This document shows, piece after piece, positions 6,438 through 13,735 of a stretch of DNA of 28,267 bases. The position numbers were made by a program, and so were the translations under genes. Source of the stretch: JAULZV01 sp964401885. GTDB taxonomy: Bacteria; Patescibacteriota; Minisyncoccia; Phycocordibacterales; JAACPR01. The notes beneath the pieces are model-generated. The model saw nothing but the letters and a program-made list of their open reading frames with translations. It was not told where the DNA came from and made no database searches. The DNA lies in the NCBI GenBank assembly GCA_964401885.1, contig CAYOAC010000008.1, forward strand, positions 1-28,267. Reading direction: 5' to 3'. Position 1 is the first letter of the stretch. Every line of letters begins with the position of its first letter.

Positions 6438-7613
6438 TTATAAATTTGAAACTCTTTCACCAAAACTCAAACTATATTTTTTGTTTTTATATTTTCTTAC
6501 AATTATATAATTCATAAACCAAGTTAATAAAAATAAAATAATAAAGTATATTATTCCTTCAGGACTAATAGTTGGAACTTTAGTTAAAGATAAATAACCT
6601 AGAACACCAGATATAACACCGATGCTTGTAATTGTTTGTAGAGATTTTAGATTATTACTTGTGCTTTGATTTTTTATTTCAACAAGATTTGCTATCGCTT
6701 GAGACAGATAATCCGATGTCATCTTCCAAATCTCTTTTATATAAGACAAAGTATCATTTAAAGTCTCGAATTTATATTCAAAAAGAGAAATTAATTCTGA
6801 TTCAATATCAAAATGCTTTGCAATAGAAGACCTAGTATTACTATAAGACCCCATTTGATTAATTCTATTACTGATTAGATTAATTGTTTTTTGATATCCA
6901 TCTAGTTTTCCCCTAATATCATCGACTTCTTTTCCATGTATAAATTTTGCTTCTTTAATATTAGAGATCTCTTCCCAAATAGACCTATGGATTGAAAGAT
7001 ACTTCTCTAATTGATCTTTAAATTCTCTAAAGAAAATCTGCATTTCAATAAGATTAGTCAAAGACTCCCTATATTTCTTTGGTGCTGTAATCAAAATATA
7101 TTTTGGAGTTTTATATAAATTTATTTTATTACTTGAAATTTTTGTATAGACTTCACCAAAAATTTTGTTCTCTTCTTCAAAATCAAACCCTTTGTCATCT
7201 AATAAACTTACGACAACAGGATGTGTTGTCTTTATATTTGCTAAAACTTTTGGAGTTGGAGCACCCAAAGAAAATATATAAGAAATTGCTGGGCTTAATT
7301 TTTCTAAAAAGTATTGTTCTAAAATTTTTTGTGATTTCAAAAAATCGTTACTAGATATTTCCAAAACATATAATCCATCTTCATAATATCGAATTTCAAT
7401 TCCTGATTTGGTAGTAGCTTTTACATATTCAAAATATCCAGATTCCCTTGTTACTTTTTCAAGTTCAAGTGCATCATAAAATTTTGTTACTTCTTCTTTT
7501 GATAAATTTAAACGAGATACACCAGCTGAAAATAATTCATATATTTCTGATAAATGTAATGTGGTTCTTTGAAACCAACCCCCATAAGTAATTTTGTATT
7601 TATTTTGTATCAT
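6438..7613 (-). CDS. Unknown protein with long helical region and two C-terminal membrane helices
   Basis: 391 aa. The N-terminal half is mixed α/β (KITYGGWFQRTTLHLSEIYE, GIEIRYYEDGLYVLEI). Residues about 190-320 are strongly helical (REFKDQLEKYLSIHRSIWEEI, YKFETLNDTLSYIKEIWK). Two hydrophobic helices end the protein (about 325-345 and 353-372), then a basic tail. This layout resembles CorA-type or RMD1/DUF155-type proteins. The CorA signature GMN is absent between the helices, so transport of Mg2+ is not claimed. A good promoter sits directly upstream, and the gene is monocistronic. Confidence 0.7.
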   Translation of the reverse strand: MIQNKYKITYGGWFQRTTLHLSEIYELFSAGVSRLNLSKEEVTKFYDALELEKVTRESGYFEYVKATTKSGIEIRYYEDGLYVLEISSNDFLKSQKILEQYFLEKLSPAISYIFSLGAPTPKVLANIKTTHPVVVSLLDDKGFDFEEENKIFGEVYTKISSNKINLYKTPKYILITAPKKYRESLTNLIEMQIFFREFKDQLEKYLSIHRSIWEEISNIKEAKFIHGKEVDDIRGKLDGYQKTINLISNRINQMGSYSNTRSSIAKHFDIESELISLFEYKFETLNDTLSYIKEIWKMTSDYLSQAIANLVEIKNQSTSNNLKSLQTITSIGVISGVLGYLSLTKVPTISPEGIIYFIILFLLTWFMNYIIVRKYKNKKYSLSFGERVSNL

Positions 7614-7619
7614 TCATTA

Positions 7620-7648
7620 AGTATATTTTAAAAATAATTTACTATCAA
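7620..7648 (-). promoter_or_regulatory. Promoter of the 391-aa gene, leaderless
   Basis: TTGATA (7648-7643), 17 bp, TATACT (7625-7620), and 6 nt to the ATG at 7613. Confidence 0.6.
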
Positions 7649-7675
7649 ATTATTTTAAAATAAAATTAACAATTT

Positions 7676-7822
7676 TTACTTTCTAACAGAAGAAGTAGCG
7701 ATAAAATCAACATCAGGCATTTCTTTTGAAACTTTTTCTATATATAAAAATAAACCACCTCCAACTAAAGTAATAAACAATAATAAACCTAGTAAATTTG
7801 AAAATCCTTTTTGTGTATTCAT
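7676..7822 (-). CDS. Small single-pass membrane protein (48 aa)
   Basis: ATG at 7822, TAA at 7676. The product begins MNTQKGFSNLLGLLLFITLV, continues through GGGLFLYIEK and ends in a short polar tail (SKEMPDVDFIATSSVRK). The KGFS start followed by a hydrophobic helix resembles a prepilin leader, but the Glu at +5 is missing (FSNLL), so pilin processing is doubtful. A promoter with 17-bp spacing and a -10 exactly 6 nt before the ATG supports expression. Together with the 40-aa gene at 411 it shows a class of very short leaderless membrane protein genes. Confidence 0.65.
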   Translation of the reverse strand: MNTQKGFSNLLGLLLFITLVGGGLFLYIEKVSKEMPDVDFIATSSVRK

Positions 7823-7828
7823 GAGAAA

Positions 7829-7857
7829 ATAATATCACCTACTTATAATGTTAACAA
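7829..7857 (-). promoter_or_regulatory. Promoter of the 48-aa gene, leaderless
   Basis: TTGTTA (7857-7852), 17 bp, TATTAT (7834-7829) preceded by TG (extended -10), and 6 nt to the ATG at 7822. Confidence 0.55.
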
Positions 7858-7904
7858 TATGTAAAATAATTCAAACACTGGATAATGTTTTAAATAAAAA
7901 GAAT

Positions 7905-7940
7905 TAAAAAATCTCGCGACAACAGAGTTGTTCGCGAGAT
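7905..7940 (-). terminator. Terminator of the ParB-like operon
   Basis: ATCTCGCGA (7911-7919) pairs with TCGCGAGAT (7932-7940), extended by CAAC/GTTG across a one-base bulge. On the minus strand the stem is followed by a U-run (A-run 7905-7910). Confidence 0.8.
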
Positions 7941-7959
7941 TGAATTGAAATCAAAAATT

Positions 7960-8271
7960 TCAGGAGAGTCCCATCTTGTCAAGAGATTCACCTGCAGTAC
8001 TTTGATGTTTAATAGATCCTGGCATTCCAATAATAGCACCACCTTTCGCAATACGAAAAGCAATTTTACCATCGTCACGCATTTTGTTAACCACCGCAAC
8101 GGGGTCAGAATCTGGACCAAAATACTGCCTGAAAGCCTGATTGAAATTTGAAAATACAGTGTGAATTGTACTTTTACCAGGCTCAGGAAGTCTCTGGATA
8201 GCTAAAAAAACAAACTCCTCCGGAGTGATTCGTTGCGCTTGTTTCATATCGATGATTTTGTCTTGGGTCAA
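7960..8271 (-). CDS. Small winged-helix-like partner of the ParB-like protein
   Basis: 103 aa from a TTG start at 8271 that overlaps the ParB-like stop (TTGA, 4 bp), so the genes are translationally coupled. An alternative ATG lies at 8247. The core EEFVFLAIQRLPEPGKSTIH, then FNQAFRQYFG, then KIAFRIAKGGAIIGMPG, has the α-α-α-β-hairpin pattern of a small winged helix, with GG as the wing turn; this is inference only. The C-terminus TAGESLDKMGLS closely matches the end of the upstream protein (TADSALKKMGLN). More GC-rich and lysine-poor than the genes to its right. No family recognised. Confidence 0.65.
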   Translation of the reverse strand: MTQDKIIDMKQAQRITPEEFVFLAIQRLPEPGKSTIHTVFSNFNQAFRQYFGPDSDPVAVVNKMRDDGKIAFRIAKGGAIIGMPGSIKHQSTAGESLDKMGLS

Positions 8272-9176
8272 TTGAGCCCCATTTTTTTAAGGGCACTATC
8301 AGCGGTGCCACTCGAGGCTTTTTGATTTTTCACCAAACTTTTTTTGGACAATAAAGAGCCGTCATTTTTGGTTTTGACCTCAAACAACTTTTCAAAGCGT
8401 GCTTTCCACTGCGTTTCCTTACTTTGGTACCCTTTAAGAAGTTCGGTGTAATGCAAAATAATTTCTTCGGCATCACGTTCAGAAATAACCCCATCCCTGA
8501 GACTATCCCGAATATTTGCCATGATCTTGCCGATACTGTGATTGAAAGTTTCAAACTTTTTGCTCAAACGAGTTTTAATTGCAGCAATGTTGCTACAAGA
8601 CTCACCCTTAGGTTTGCCCGATATTTCAGCCTTAAGACTTTCAACATTAACATCGTATTTTACGGCAGCCTCATTCAAATTCATGTCACCCGATGCTATC
8701 GCACTGACAGCTTCGGCCAACCTTCGTTTTGCAACCAGAGATTGAATATCATCAATATGACGCCGTACAAGCTTTGGTGGAAATCCAACTTGTTCACTAA
8801 TCTGCCGGATGATAGATGCTCGAGGCACTTTTTCTGCCAAAAGACATTCAATAACATGACTGATATCTTTTGAACTTGGAGGCAATGATCCACCAACGTT
8901 AGCCTTCAATGCAGCAAGAATCATTTCATTCCTGGATTCATATTTCTTTTCATTGCACATGACCTCGGTATAACCAAGGTTAGAATATGCAAGAAGACGA
9001 TGACGACCATCGATAAGATCCATTGATCCTTCTGCTATTTCGAGAGAAGGCAATTCAGCCCCGCTCTCAATCAAACTTTGCAAATATCTAACATGATCAC
9101 TATTGGTGCATGTCCGTACAAAAAAGGAGACTTTAATCTCCGCCAACGATACGAATCGTGTTTTCATTTTAGCCAT
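8268..9176 (-). CDS. ParB/Srx-like N-terminal domain protein
   Basis: 302 aa. Residues about 8-90 form a ParB/sulfiredoxin-like nuclease fold: SLAEIKVSFFVRT, the key loop DGRHRLLAYSNLGY (DGRHR at 56-60, equivalent to DG.HR of ParB-like domains), then NEMILAALKAN. Next is a helix-turn-helix-like region (IRQISEQVGFPPKLVRRHIDD; NLNEAAVKYDVNVESLKAE), then a long helical, basic C-terminal region. A CTP-binding or partition role would fit the fold, but no ParA partner is present, so it may be a plasmid or element-borne regulator. A Shine-Dalgarno AGGA lies 5 nt before ATGGCTAAAATG. An operator-like inverted repeat lies in its leader. Confidence 0.75.
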   Translation of the reverse strand: MAKMKTRFVSLAEIKVSFFVRTCTNSDHVRYLQSLIESGAELPSLEIAEGSMDLIDGRHRLLAYSNLGYTEVMCNEKKYESRNEMILAALKANVGGSLPPSSKDISHVIECLLAEKVPRASIIRQISEQVGFPPKLVRRHIDDIQSLVAKRRLAEAVSAIASGDMNLNEAAVKYDVNVESLKAEISGKPKGESCSNIAAIKTRLSKKFETFNHSIGKIMANIRDSLRDGVISERDAEEIILHYTELLKGYQSKETQWKARFEKLFEVKTKNDGSLLSKKSLVKNQKASSGTADSALKKMGLN

Positions 9177-9211
9177 AAATTTCCTATTCTTTTGTGATTG
9201 TGCTACAAACG

Positions 9212-9243
9212 ATTTAGTTGATAATAGATGTAGTCAACTAAAT
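9212..9243. promoter_or_regulatory. Operator-like inverted repeat in the ParB-like gene leader
   Basis: ATTTAGTTGA (9212-9221) and TCAACTAAAT (9234-9243), perfect 10-bp arms with centres 22 bp apart, about two helical turns. It starts about 7 nt downstream of the predicted transcription start. It could bind a dimer or fold as an mRNA hairpin. Confidence 0.6.
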
Positions 9244-9256
9244 TCACCTGACAAAG

Positions 9257-9284
9257 ATATTACATAATTATTAGAAATTGTCAA
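9257..9284 (-). promoter_or_regulatory. Promoter of the ParB-like operon
   Basis: TTGACA (9284-9279), 16 bp, TAATAT (9262-9257), minus strand. Predicted leader about 74 nt, much longer than for the neighbouring core genes. Confidence 0.65.
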
Positions 9285-9391
9285 TAGTAAAGAATTATCG
9301 TTTAATTGTGTTTATTCTTTCAACAATTAAAGTGGAGTCATTCTCTTTATATTTTAAAAATAAACACTACATTTTGCCTCTTTAGAAAAAT

Positions 9392-9420
9392 AAAAAAGTC
9401 GTCGTTTTTTAGACGACGAC
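9392..9420 (-). terminator. Terminator of the transglycosylase-like gene
   Basis: GTCGTCGT (9398-9405) with ACGACGAC (9413-9420), followed on the minus strand by six U and then a second U-rich stretch. Strong. Confidence 0.85.
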
Positions 9421-9430
9421 CCGTTCTTAT

Positions 9431-10384
9431 TCACTTGTAAACGTAAGGTTTATAAGTTTTTAGAACAATTTCAGAGTTTTTGGGACGATACTTGGGAAGT
9501 TTAACATACTCCCCAAGACCATAGTTATCCAAATCCAAAGACATACTTTTGATGTACTCATCAAATCCCGATTTCTGACCGTTGATTATCATATTAGGAT
9601 TCAACTTGTTAAAGTCACTACGCAATTGAGCAATGAATTTCTGATCCTCAAGCAATCTCATCACGTAAGCAACTTTATCAAAATACTCCTTTCTACCGGA
9701 GTATCTGTACAAGGCACGCCTCAATGGACCAACTTGGCGAAGATACAGATTTGAACCAGGAGGTTTATCCATTGCTTCTGCCAACATTCTACCCACAGCA
9801 TCAAGACACAAAATGGGTTGCAATCGATCGTCAAATTTTACTAAAACAGACCGATTGAAATTTTCCCTTTTGATAATGGTGTGAAGTTGTTGTGCATGAT
9901 TCACAAATGAACCTTTATGCTTGCAACTACCCCTTTTCCCATTGTCTTTACCATTACAAACAAGTGAGTAGCACCCACTGTAAGTATTGAGTCTGAAACG
10001 CTTAGCTGTACTGCCCTGCATGTGGCAGATGCCGAAGCCTCCATCACCAACACCATTAGGCAAAACATCTGCACCGCTGGTCTCTTGAATCAACATAGCA
10101 AGAATCAAATTGTGAGGAAGATTGTAGCGTTCTTCGACAGCTTGTGAAGCTTTCTTGAAACGCAATCCCCTCAAAATCCGACCCTGCCAACCACTAACCC
10201 CATTAGGACCAACAACACCAATCATATTGATGTTTTTAATCTCAAGAGGTTTGTGGACTTTTTGGTAAAGCGGTATCTGAGGTTTAAGGTTTTGATATTC
10301 GTGGTGTTCTACGACCATCCGAGTTTCTGCACTCAAAGGCAAAGCCTTAAGCAGCAACATTGCAAAGATCATAATTCTCTTCAT
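9431..10384 (-). CDS. Secreted lytic-transglycosylase-like protein
   Basis: 317 aa from the ATG at 10384; the longer frame would need a TTG start inside the promoter. A signal peptide is clear: MKRIMIFAMLLLKALPLSA, then ETRM, cleavage about residue 19. The segment NLILAMLIQETSG, then GVGDGGFGICHMQGSTAKRF, matches the layout of SLT/lysozyme-fold enzymes (L..A.I..ES...P.A.S..GA.GL.Q..P.TA). Glu101 is the candidate catalytic acid. The Cys-rich middle (ICHM, GCYSLVCNG, GSCKHKG) could form disulfides outside the cell. It likely cuts or binds peptidoglycan. Accessory-type composition; own promoter and terminator. The family assignment is moderate because the active-site motif is divergent. Confidence 0.65.
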   Translation of the reverse strand: MKRIMIFAMLLLKALPLSAETRMVVEHHEYQNLKPQIPLYQKVHKPLEIKNINMIGVVGPNGVSGWQGRILRGLRFKKASQAVEERYNLPHNLILAMLIQETSGADVLPNGVGDGGFGICHMQGSTAKRFRLNTYSGCYSLVCNGKDNGKRGSCKHKGSFVNHAQQLHTIIKRENFNRSVLVKFDDRLQPILCLDAVGRMLAEAMDKPPGSNLYLRQVGPLRRALYRYSGRKEYFDKVAYVMRLLEDQKFIAQLRSDFNKLNPNMIINGQKSGFDEYIKSMSLDLDNYGLGEYVKLPKYRPKNSEIVLKTYKPYVYK

Positions 10385-10393
10385 TTCTTGGTA

Positions 10394-10422
10394 AAAATAC
10401 AACAAAATATGTGTTTTGTCAA
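10394..10422 (-). promoter_or_regulatory. Promoter of the transglycosylase-like gene
   Basis: TTGACA (10422-10417), 17 bp, TATTTT (10399-10394), minus strand, 9 nt before the ATG at 10384. It decides the start. Confidence 0.65.
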
Positions 10423-10576
10423 AAAGACTTGAATCAAAAATTCATAAATTAATTATTTATTATTTTAATAATATTCAACAATCTAAACAACCTTGCAATT
10501 AAAATCTATATGAGTAATATTAATTTTGAATAAAATGTAACCTTGAAAAAAATCAACCAACAACAAAAACATTTCT

Positions 10577-11881
10577 ATGAAAGTAGCAAAATTCGGCGGG
10601 TCTTCCCTTGCAAACTCAGCACAAATAAGAAAAGTTATTGATATCATCAAATCCGATCCCCAAAGAACGGTAATTGTAGTATCTGCACCAGGAAAACGAA
10701 ATTCAGAAGATGATAAGATAACAGATCTTCTTTATATGTGGCAAAAACATGCATCAACAGGACTTGATTATCTAGGATATATGAATAAAGTGCATGTGCG
10801 TTTTTTCGAAATTGTACAAGGACTAGGAATAGATTTTGATATCACCAAAGAAATCAAACGGATTGAACATGTCCTTAACAATCTCAATGGGTCTCCGGCT
10901 TATGCAGCAAGTCGCGGAGAATATCTCTGTGCTCGCATTATTGCACAAGCAATTGGATTCGACTATATTCATCCCGAAGATTGTATTCGATTCACACATT
11001 CTGGAAAATACATTCGAGAAGATGAAAAGATAATTCAATGTGTGTCCGGTAAAAATTGTGTTATTCCTGGATTCTATGGAGCAGTACAACACGATAGCAC
11101 AAACATCAGAACATTCTCTCGTGGAGGTTCTGATTTGACTGGTGCAATTGTTGCACGAGCACTAAATGCGGACGTGTATGAAAATTGGACAGATGTATCA
11201 GGACTTCTAATGTGTGATCCTCGCATAATCGCAGATCCACTTCCAATTAAAGAAGTACCGTACAGAGAATTACGTGAATTATCATACATGGGAGCAAATG
11301 TATTCCATGAAGAAGCAATGTTCCCTGTTCATGAAGCGAATATTCCCACGAACATTCGCAATACCGATGAACCTGATCACCCAGGAACCATGATACTTCC
11401 TAGCCGACAATCAACCCAAGATAGAATAATCACAGGGATTGCTGGACGTGGAGGCTTTGTAATAATAACAGTCAACAAAATGTTGATGAATAAAGAGATA
11501 GGATTTGCACGAAAAATTCTGAGTGTTCTCGAAAACAGAGAAATCAGTTTTGAACACATGCCAGGTGGTGTAGATACTTTGAGTATTATCATAGACAAAA
11601 AGGTTCTAGGAGAAAAACTCGATCTCATAATTTCAGAAATCAAAGAAGCGGTCAGTCCTGACACGATTAAGATTTCTGACAACATGGCAATGATTGCTGT
11701 TGTAGGAGGATCAATGACATCAACTCCAGGAATTGCTGCCAGATTTTTTTCTGCATTAGCACAACAAAGTATTAATGTCAGAATGATCAATCAAGGATCA
11801 AGTGATATTAGTATTATTATTGGTGTTGAAGAACAGGATTGCGAAAATGCCATTCGAGCAATTTACAGATCCATAATGTAA
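10577..11881 (+). CDS. lysC: Aspartate kinase
   Basis: 434 aa, the length of a monofunctional aspartokinase. It phosphorylates L-aspartate, the first step towards lysine/diaminopimelate, threonine and methionine. The kinase domain shows the N-terminal VAKFGGSSLANSAQI, TVIVVSAPGK, then FSRGGSDLTGAIVARAL, and DVSGLLMCDPRII. The C-terminal third carries two ACT-type regulatory domains (GFVIITVNKMLMNKEIGFA; NMAMIAVVGGSMTSTPGIAAR), so feedback inhibition by an amino acid is likely. No other gene of the pathway is in the window. ATG at 10577 follows an A-rich leader without a Shine-Dalgarno. A terminator follows 6 nt after the stop. Confidence 0.95.
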   Translation: MKVAKFGGSSLANSAQIRKVIDIIKSDPQRTVIVVSAPGKRNSEDDKITDLLYMWQKHASTGLDYLGYMNKVHVRFFEIVQGLGIDFDITKEIKRIEHVLNNLNGSPAYAASRGEYLCARIIAQAIGFDYIHPEDCIRFTHSGKYIREDEKIIQCVSGKNCVIPGFYGAVQHDSTNIRTFSRGGSDLTGAIVARALNADVYENWTDVSGLLMCDPRIIADPLPIKEVPYRELRELSYMGANVFHEEAMFPVHEANIPTNIRNTDEPDHPGTMILPSRQSTQDRIITGIAGRGGFVIITVNKMLMNKEIGFARKILSVLENREISFEHMPGGVDTLSIIIDKKVLGEKLDLIISEIKEAVSPDTIKISDNMAMIAVVGGSMTSTPGIAARFFSALAQQSINVRMINQGSSDISIIIGVEEQDCENAIRAIYRSIM

Positions 11882-11887
11882 ATGTTC

Positions 11888-11918
11888 AGACACCTAGTGA
11901 AAGCTCGGTGTCTTTTTT
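11888..11918 (+). terminator. Terminator of the aspartokinase gene
   Basis: AGACACC (11888-11894) pairs with GGTGTCT (11907-11913), with an inner AG/CT extension, then TTTTTT. It abuts the convergent TrmB-like gene. Confidence 0.8.
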
Positions 11919-11920
11919 AT

Positions 11921-12691
11921 TTATTTCAAAAAACCATACAACATCCAAAAAATAGATTTCATATAATCAGCAAACCTTTGATCTCTTATTATAATTGCTT
12001 TTTCAAGTTCAAAATCAATAATTGCTATTTTGTCTTCAATAAGAAGTGTCGTGAAATTAAAATTAAAAGGTAAATATTTTTGTGGTACACCTTTAGAAAA
12101 ACGATTGAGATTCTTTTGTCTTGTATTCATAGTAAGAGGATTTGTAATAACAAATTTTTCAATATCTCCACCCGCACGAAAACCTGCTCTGTTCCAATAT
12201 AATTTTGGATAATATTTTTTTATTTTTTTATAGTCTTGTGGTGATTCAATTCTACACAACTGTGCTTTTTTCTTTGCATCTTTTACCAATATTTCATATA
12301 AAGATCCTATACCCTCCTTACCACTAAATACTTCTACTTGAAATACATTTTGTTTGGTATCAAATATTTTACACATCTCTGTAACTCCTTCAATAATCCT
12401 AGATTCTTTTTTCTTTAAAATTGAATAAATAAGTTCCGGAGAAACAGCTTCATATTTTTTTCTTTTACCAACCTTTACTTGAATCACTAATTCATGCAAC
12501 ATCAACTCCCCTATGTATTTATAAGTATCAACTCTAAACTGGCGGGTTCCTTTTGAAATATCTGAAAGGCTAGAAATACCATTTTTTATAAGAGTCACAT
12601 AAACGCTTTCCGCACCTGATGACAAACCCAATTCAGAAAAAAAACCTTGATTTGTAATACTTTTTATCTTTATATCATTATTATGTTTCAT
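11921..12691 (-). CDS. TrmB-like transcriptional regulator
   Basis: 256 aa. Residues about 18-95 form a winged helix-turn-helix: FFSELGLSSGAESVYVTLI, NGISSLSDISKGTRQFRVDTYKYI (recognition region), LVIQVKVGKRKKYEAVSPELI (wing). This is the TrmB pattern, common in CPR and archaea. The C-terminal part (VEVFSGKEGIGSLYEILVKDA; RAGFRAGGDIEKFVITN; TTLLIEDKIAIIDFELEKAIIIRD) resembles the phospholipase-D-like effector domain of TrmB family proteins, which senses an unknown ligand. A palindrome overlaps its own -10, so autoregulation is likely. Divergent from the histidine phosphatase. Confidence 0.8.
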   Translation of the reverse strand: MKHNNDIKIKSITNQGFFSELGLSSGAESVYVTLIKNGISSLSDISKGTRQFRVDTYKYIGELMLHELVIQVKVGKRKKYEAVSPELIYSILKKKESRIIEGVTEMCKIFDTKQNVFQVEVFSGKEGIGSLYEILVKDAKKKAQLCRIESPQDYKKIKKYYPKLYWNRAGFRAGGDIEKFVITNPLTMNTRQKNLNRFSKGVPQKYLPFNFNFTTLLIEDKIAIIDFELEKAIIIRDQRFADYMKSIFWMLYGFLK

Positions 12692-12694
12692 AAG

Positions 12695-12712
12695 TGTAGT
12701 TATTATACTACA
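12695..12712. promoter_or_regulatory. Palindromic operator over the TrmB-like gene promoter
   Basis: TGTAGT-TATTAT-ACTACA, perfect 6-bp arms around the -10 (TATAAT at 12707-12702, minus strand; -35 TTGTAT 18 bp upstream). The ATG follows within a few nucleotides of the predicted start. Another ACTACACTT half-site lies at about 12772 on the plus strand. Confidence 0.6.
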
Positions 12713-12794
12713 TTTCTATATCTAAATACAATCTTTATTTTAAATGTCACAATTAACAAATAATCTTTATTTACTACACTTTATATTAATTGTT

Positions 12795-12823
12795 CTGACA
12801 CAAATATCATCATATCTTATACT
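12795..12823 (+). promoter_or_regulatory. Promoter of the histidine phosphatase gene
   Basis: CTGACA (12795-12800), 17 bp, TATACT (12818-12823). Predicted leader about 27 nt, A-rich and without Shine-Dalgarno. Confidence 0.55.
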
Positions 12824-12856
12824 AAAAATGTAATAGAACATTAACAAAAAAACAAC

Positions 12857-13564
12857 ATGAACACACCAACATCAACATTGAATCTTAACTGGCCTTCCCT
12901 AATAGTCTTTGTAAGGCATGGAGAGTCAGAAGGAAACAAACATGGAAGACATCACATGACACAAATTCTCAAGAAGCCTTCTCATAGATTTGCTCTTACC
13001 GAATTAGGAGTAACTCAAGCAATTCAAACCGGAAAATATCTTGATGAACGTTTTGGTTTGGACACATTTGATGCGTATTTTGCTTCAACATACCAAAGAT
13101 CCCAAGAGACCTTTGAACTTATCTTCAAAGGAAAACAAAAAAACAATCATCAAATAACCCCAATAATCGATGCTCGTATAAATGAAATTACTCGAGGTTA
13201 TGGCAGTATGCTTGCTGAAGAAGATCTGCTTGCAAATCACCCTCAAGAAATAGTCACACTTCAAATCAACGGCTGGTTTCACAACATTCCTTTGGCAGGA
13301 CAAAGTTGTGTACAAATCGAACATATTATTCATTCTTTCCTTGCATTCCTTCGTGAAGCATGTAGCAACAAAAGAGTAATAATTGTAGGTCACGGAACAT
13401 GGATAAACTTGTGTTGCAGAATCCTAACCAATAGGTCTATCGAAGAAACAGAATCACGTCATCATGAACAGTTCTATGTAAACTGTGGAGTAACTGTATT
13501 TGAAAAAGATTCGACAACACAACAACTTGTGCTTGCCGAAGAGAACACCGCTGCATGGATGTAA
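12857..13564 (+). CDS. Histidine phosphatase (phosphoglycerate mutase-like)
   Basis: 235 aa. The phosphohistidine motif is LIVFVRHGESEGNKHGR (RHG at about residues 20-22). The second catalytic histidine is in VIIVGHGTWINLCCRIL. Between them lie the usual substrate loop (FALTELGVTQAIQTGKYL, FDAYFASTYQRSQETFEL) and an acidic residue in INEITRGYGSM. These enzymes transfer or remove phosphate on sugars, nucleotides or proteins; the sequence does not fix the substrate. ATG at 12857 preceded by AACAAC. It is divergent from the TrmB-like gene and may be part of its regulon. Confidence 0.88.
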   Translation: MNTPTSTLNLNWPSLIVFVRHGESEGNKHGRHHMTQILKKPSHRFALTELGVTQAIQTGKYLDERFGLDTFDAYFASTYQRSQETFELIFKGKQKNNHQITPIIDARINEITRGYGSMLAEEDLLANHPQEIVTLQINGWFHNIPLAGQSCVQIEHIIHSFLAFLREACSNKRVIIVGHGTWINLCCRILTNRSIEETESRHHEQFYVNCGVTVFEKDSTTQQLVLAEENTAAWM

Positions 13565-13570
13565 AAACAA

Positions 13571-13601
13571 ATATCTCGCAACAAAGTTGCGAGATATTTT
13601 T
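13571..13601 (+). terminator. Terminator of the histidine phosphatase gene
   Basis: Perfect 12-bp stem ATATCTCGCAAC / GTTGCGAGATAT (13571-13582, 13586-13597), loop AAA, then a T-run. Confidence 0.9.
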
Positions 13602-13691
13602 ATTTAATTGTCTCGACATTTTAAATCAATATTTATGAAAATTAATTAATTAAAAAAACACCGTCCTTGCTAAGTTATGCCAATATAAATA

Positions 13692-13724
13692 TAAAAGACC
13701 ACTAAGCAAACTTAGTGGTCTTAA
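13692..13724 (-). terminator. Terminator of the zinc-ribbon-like gene
   Basis: Perfect 12-bp stem AAGACCACTAAG / CTTAGTGGTCTT (13695-13706, 13711-13722), 4-nt loop, U-rich tail on the minus strand. Confidence 0.8.
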
Positions 13725-13735
13725 AAAACTATCAG

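Noticed and set aside
8424..8873. 149-codon plus-strand frame opposite the ParB-like gene
   Set aside because: Shadow frame; the minus strand has the DGRHR motif, a Shine-Dalgarno, a promoter and coupling to the next gene.
9212..9243. Chromosomal parS site next to the ParB-like gene
   Set aside because: The arms do not match the conserved parS sequence, and no parA is present. Kept only as an operator-like repeat.
11377..11790. 137-codon minus-strand frame inside the aspartokinase gene
   Set aside because: Antisense to the conserved ACT domains; no independent evidence.
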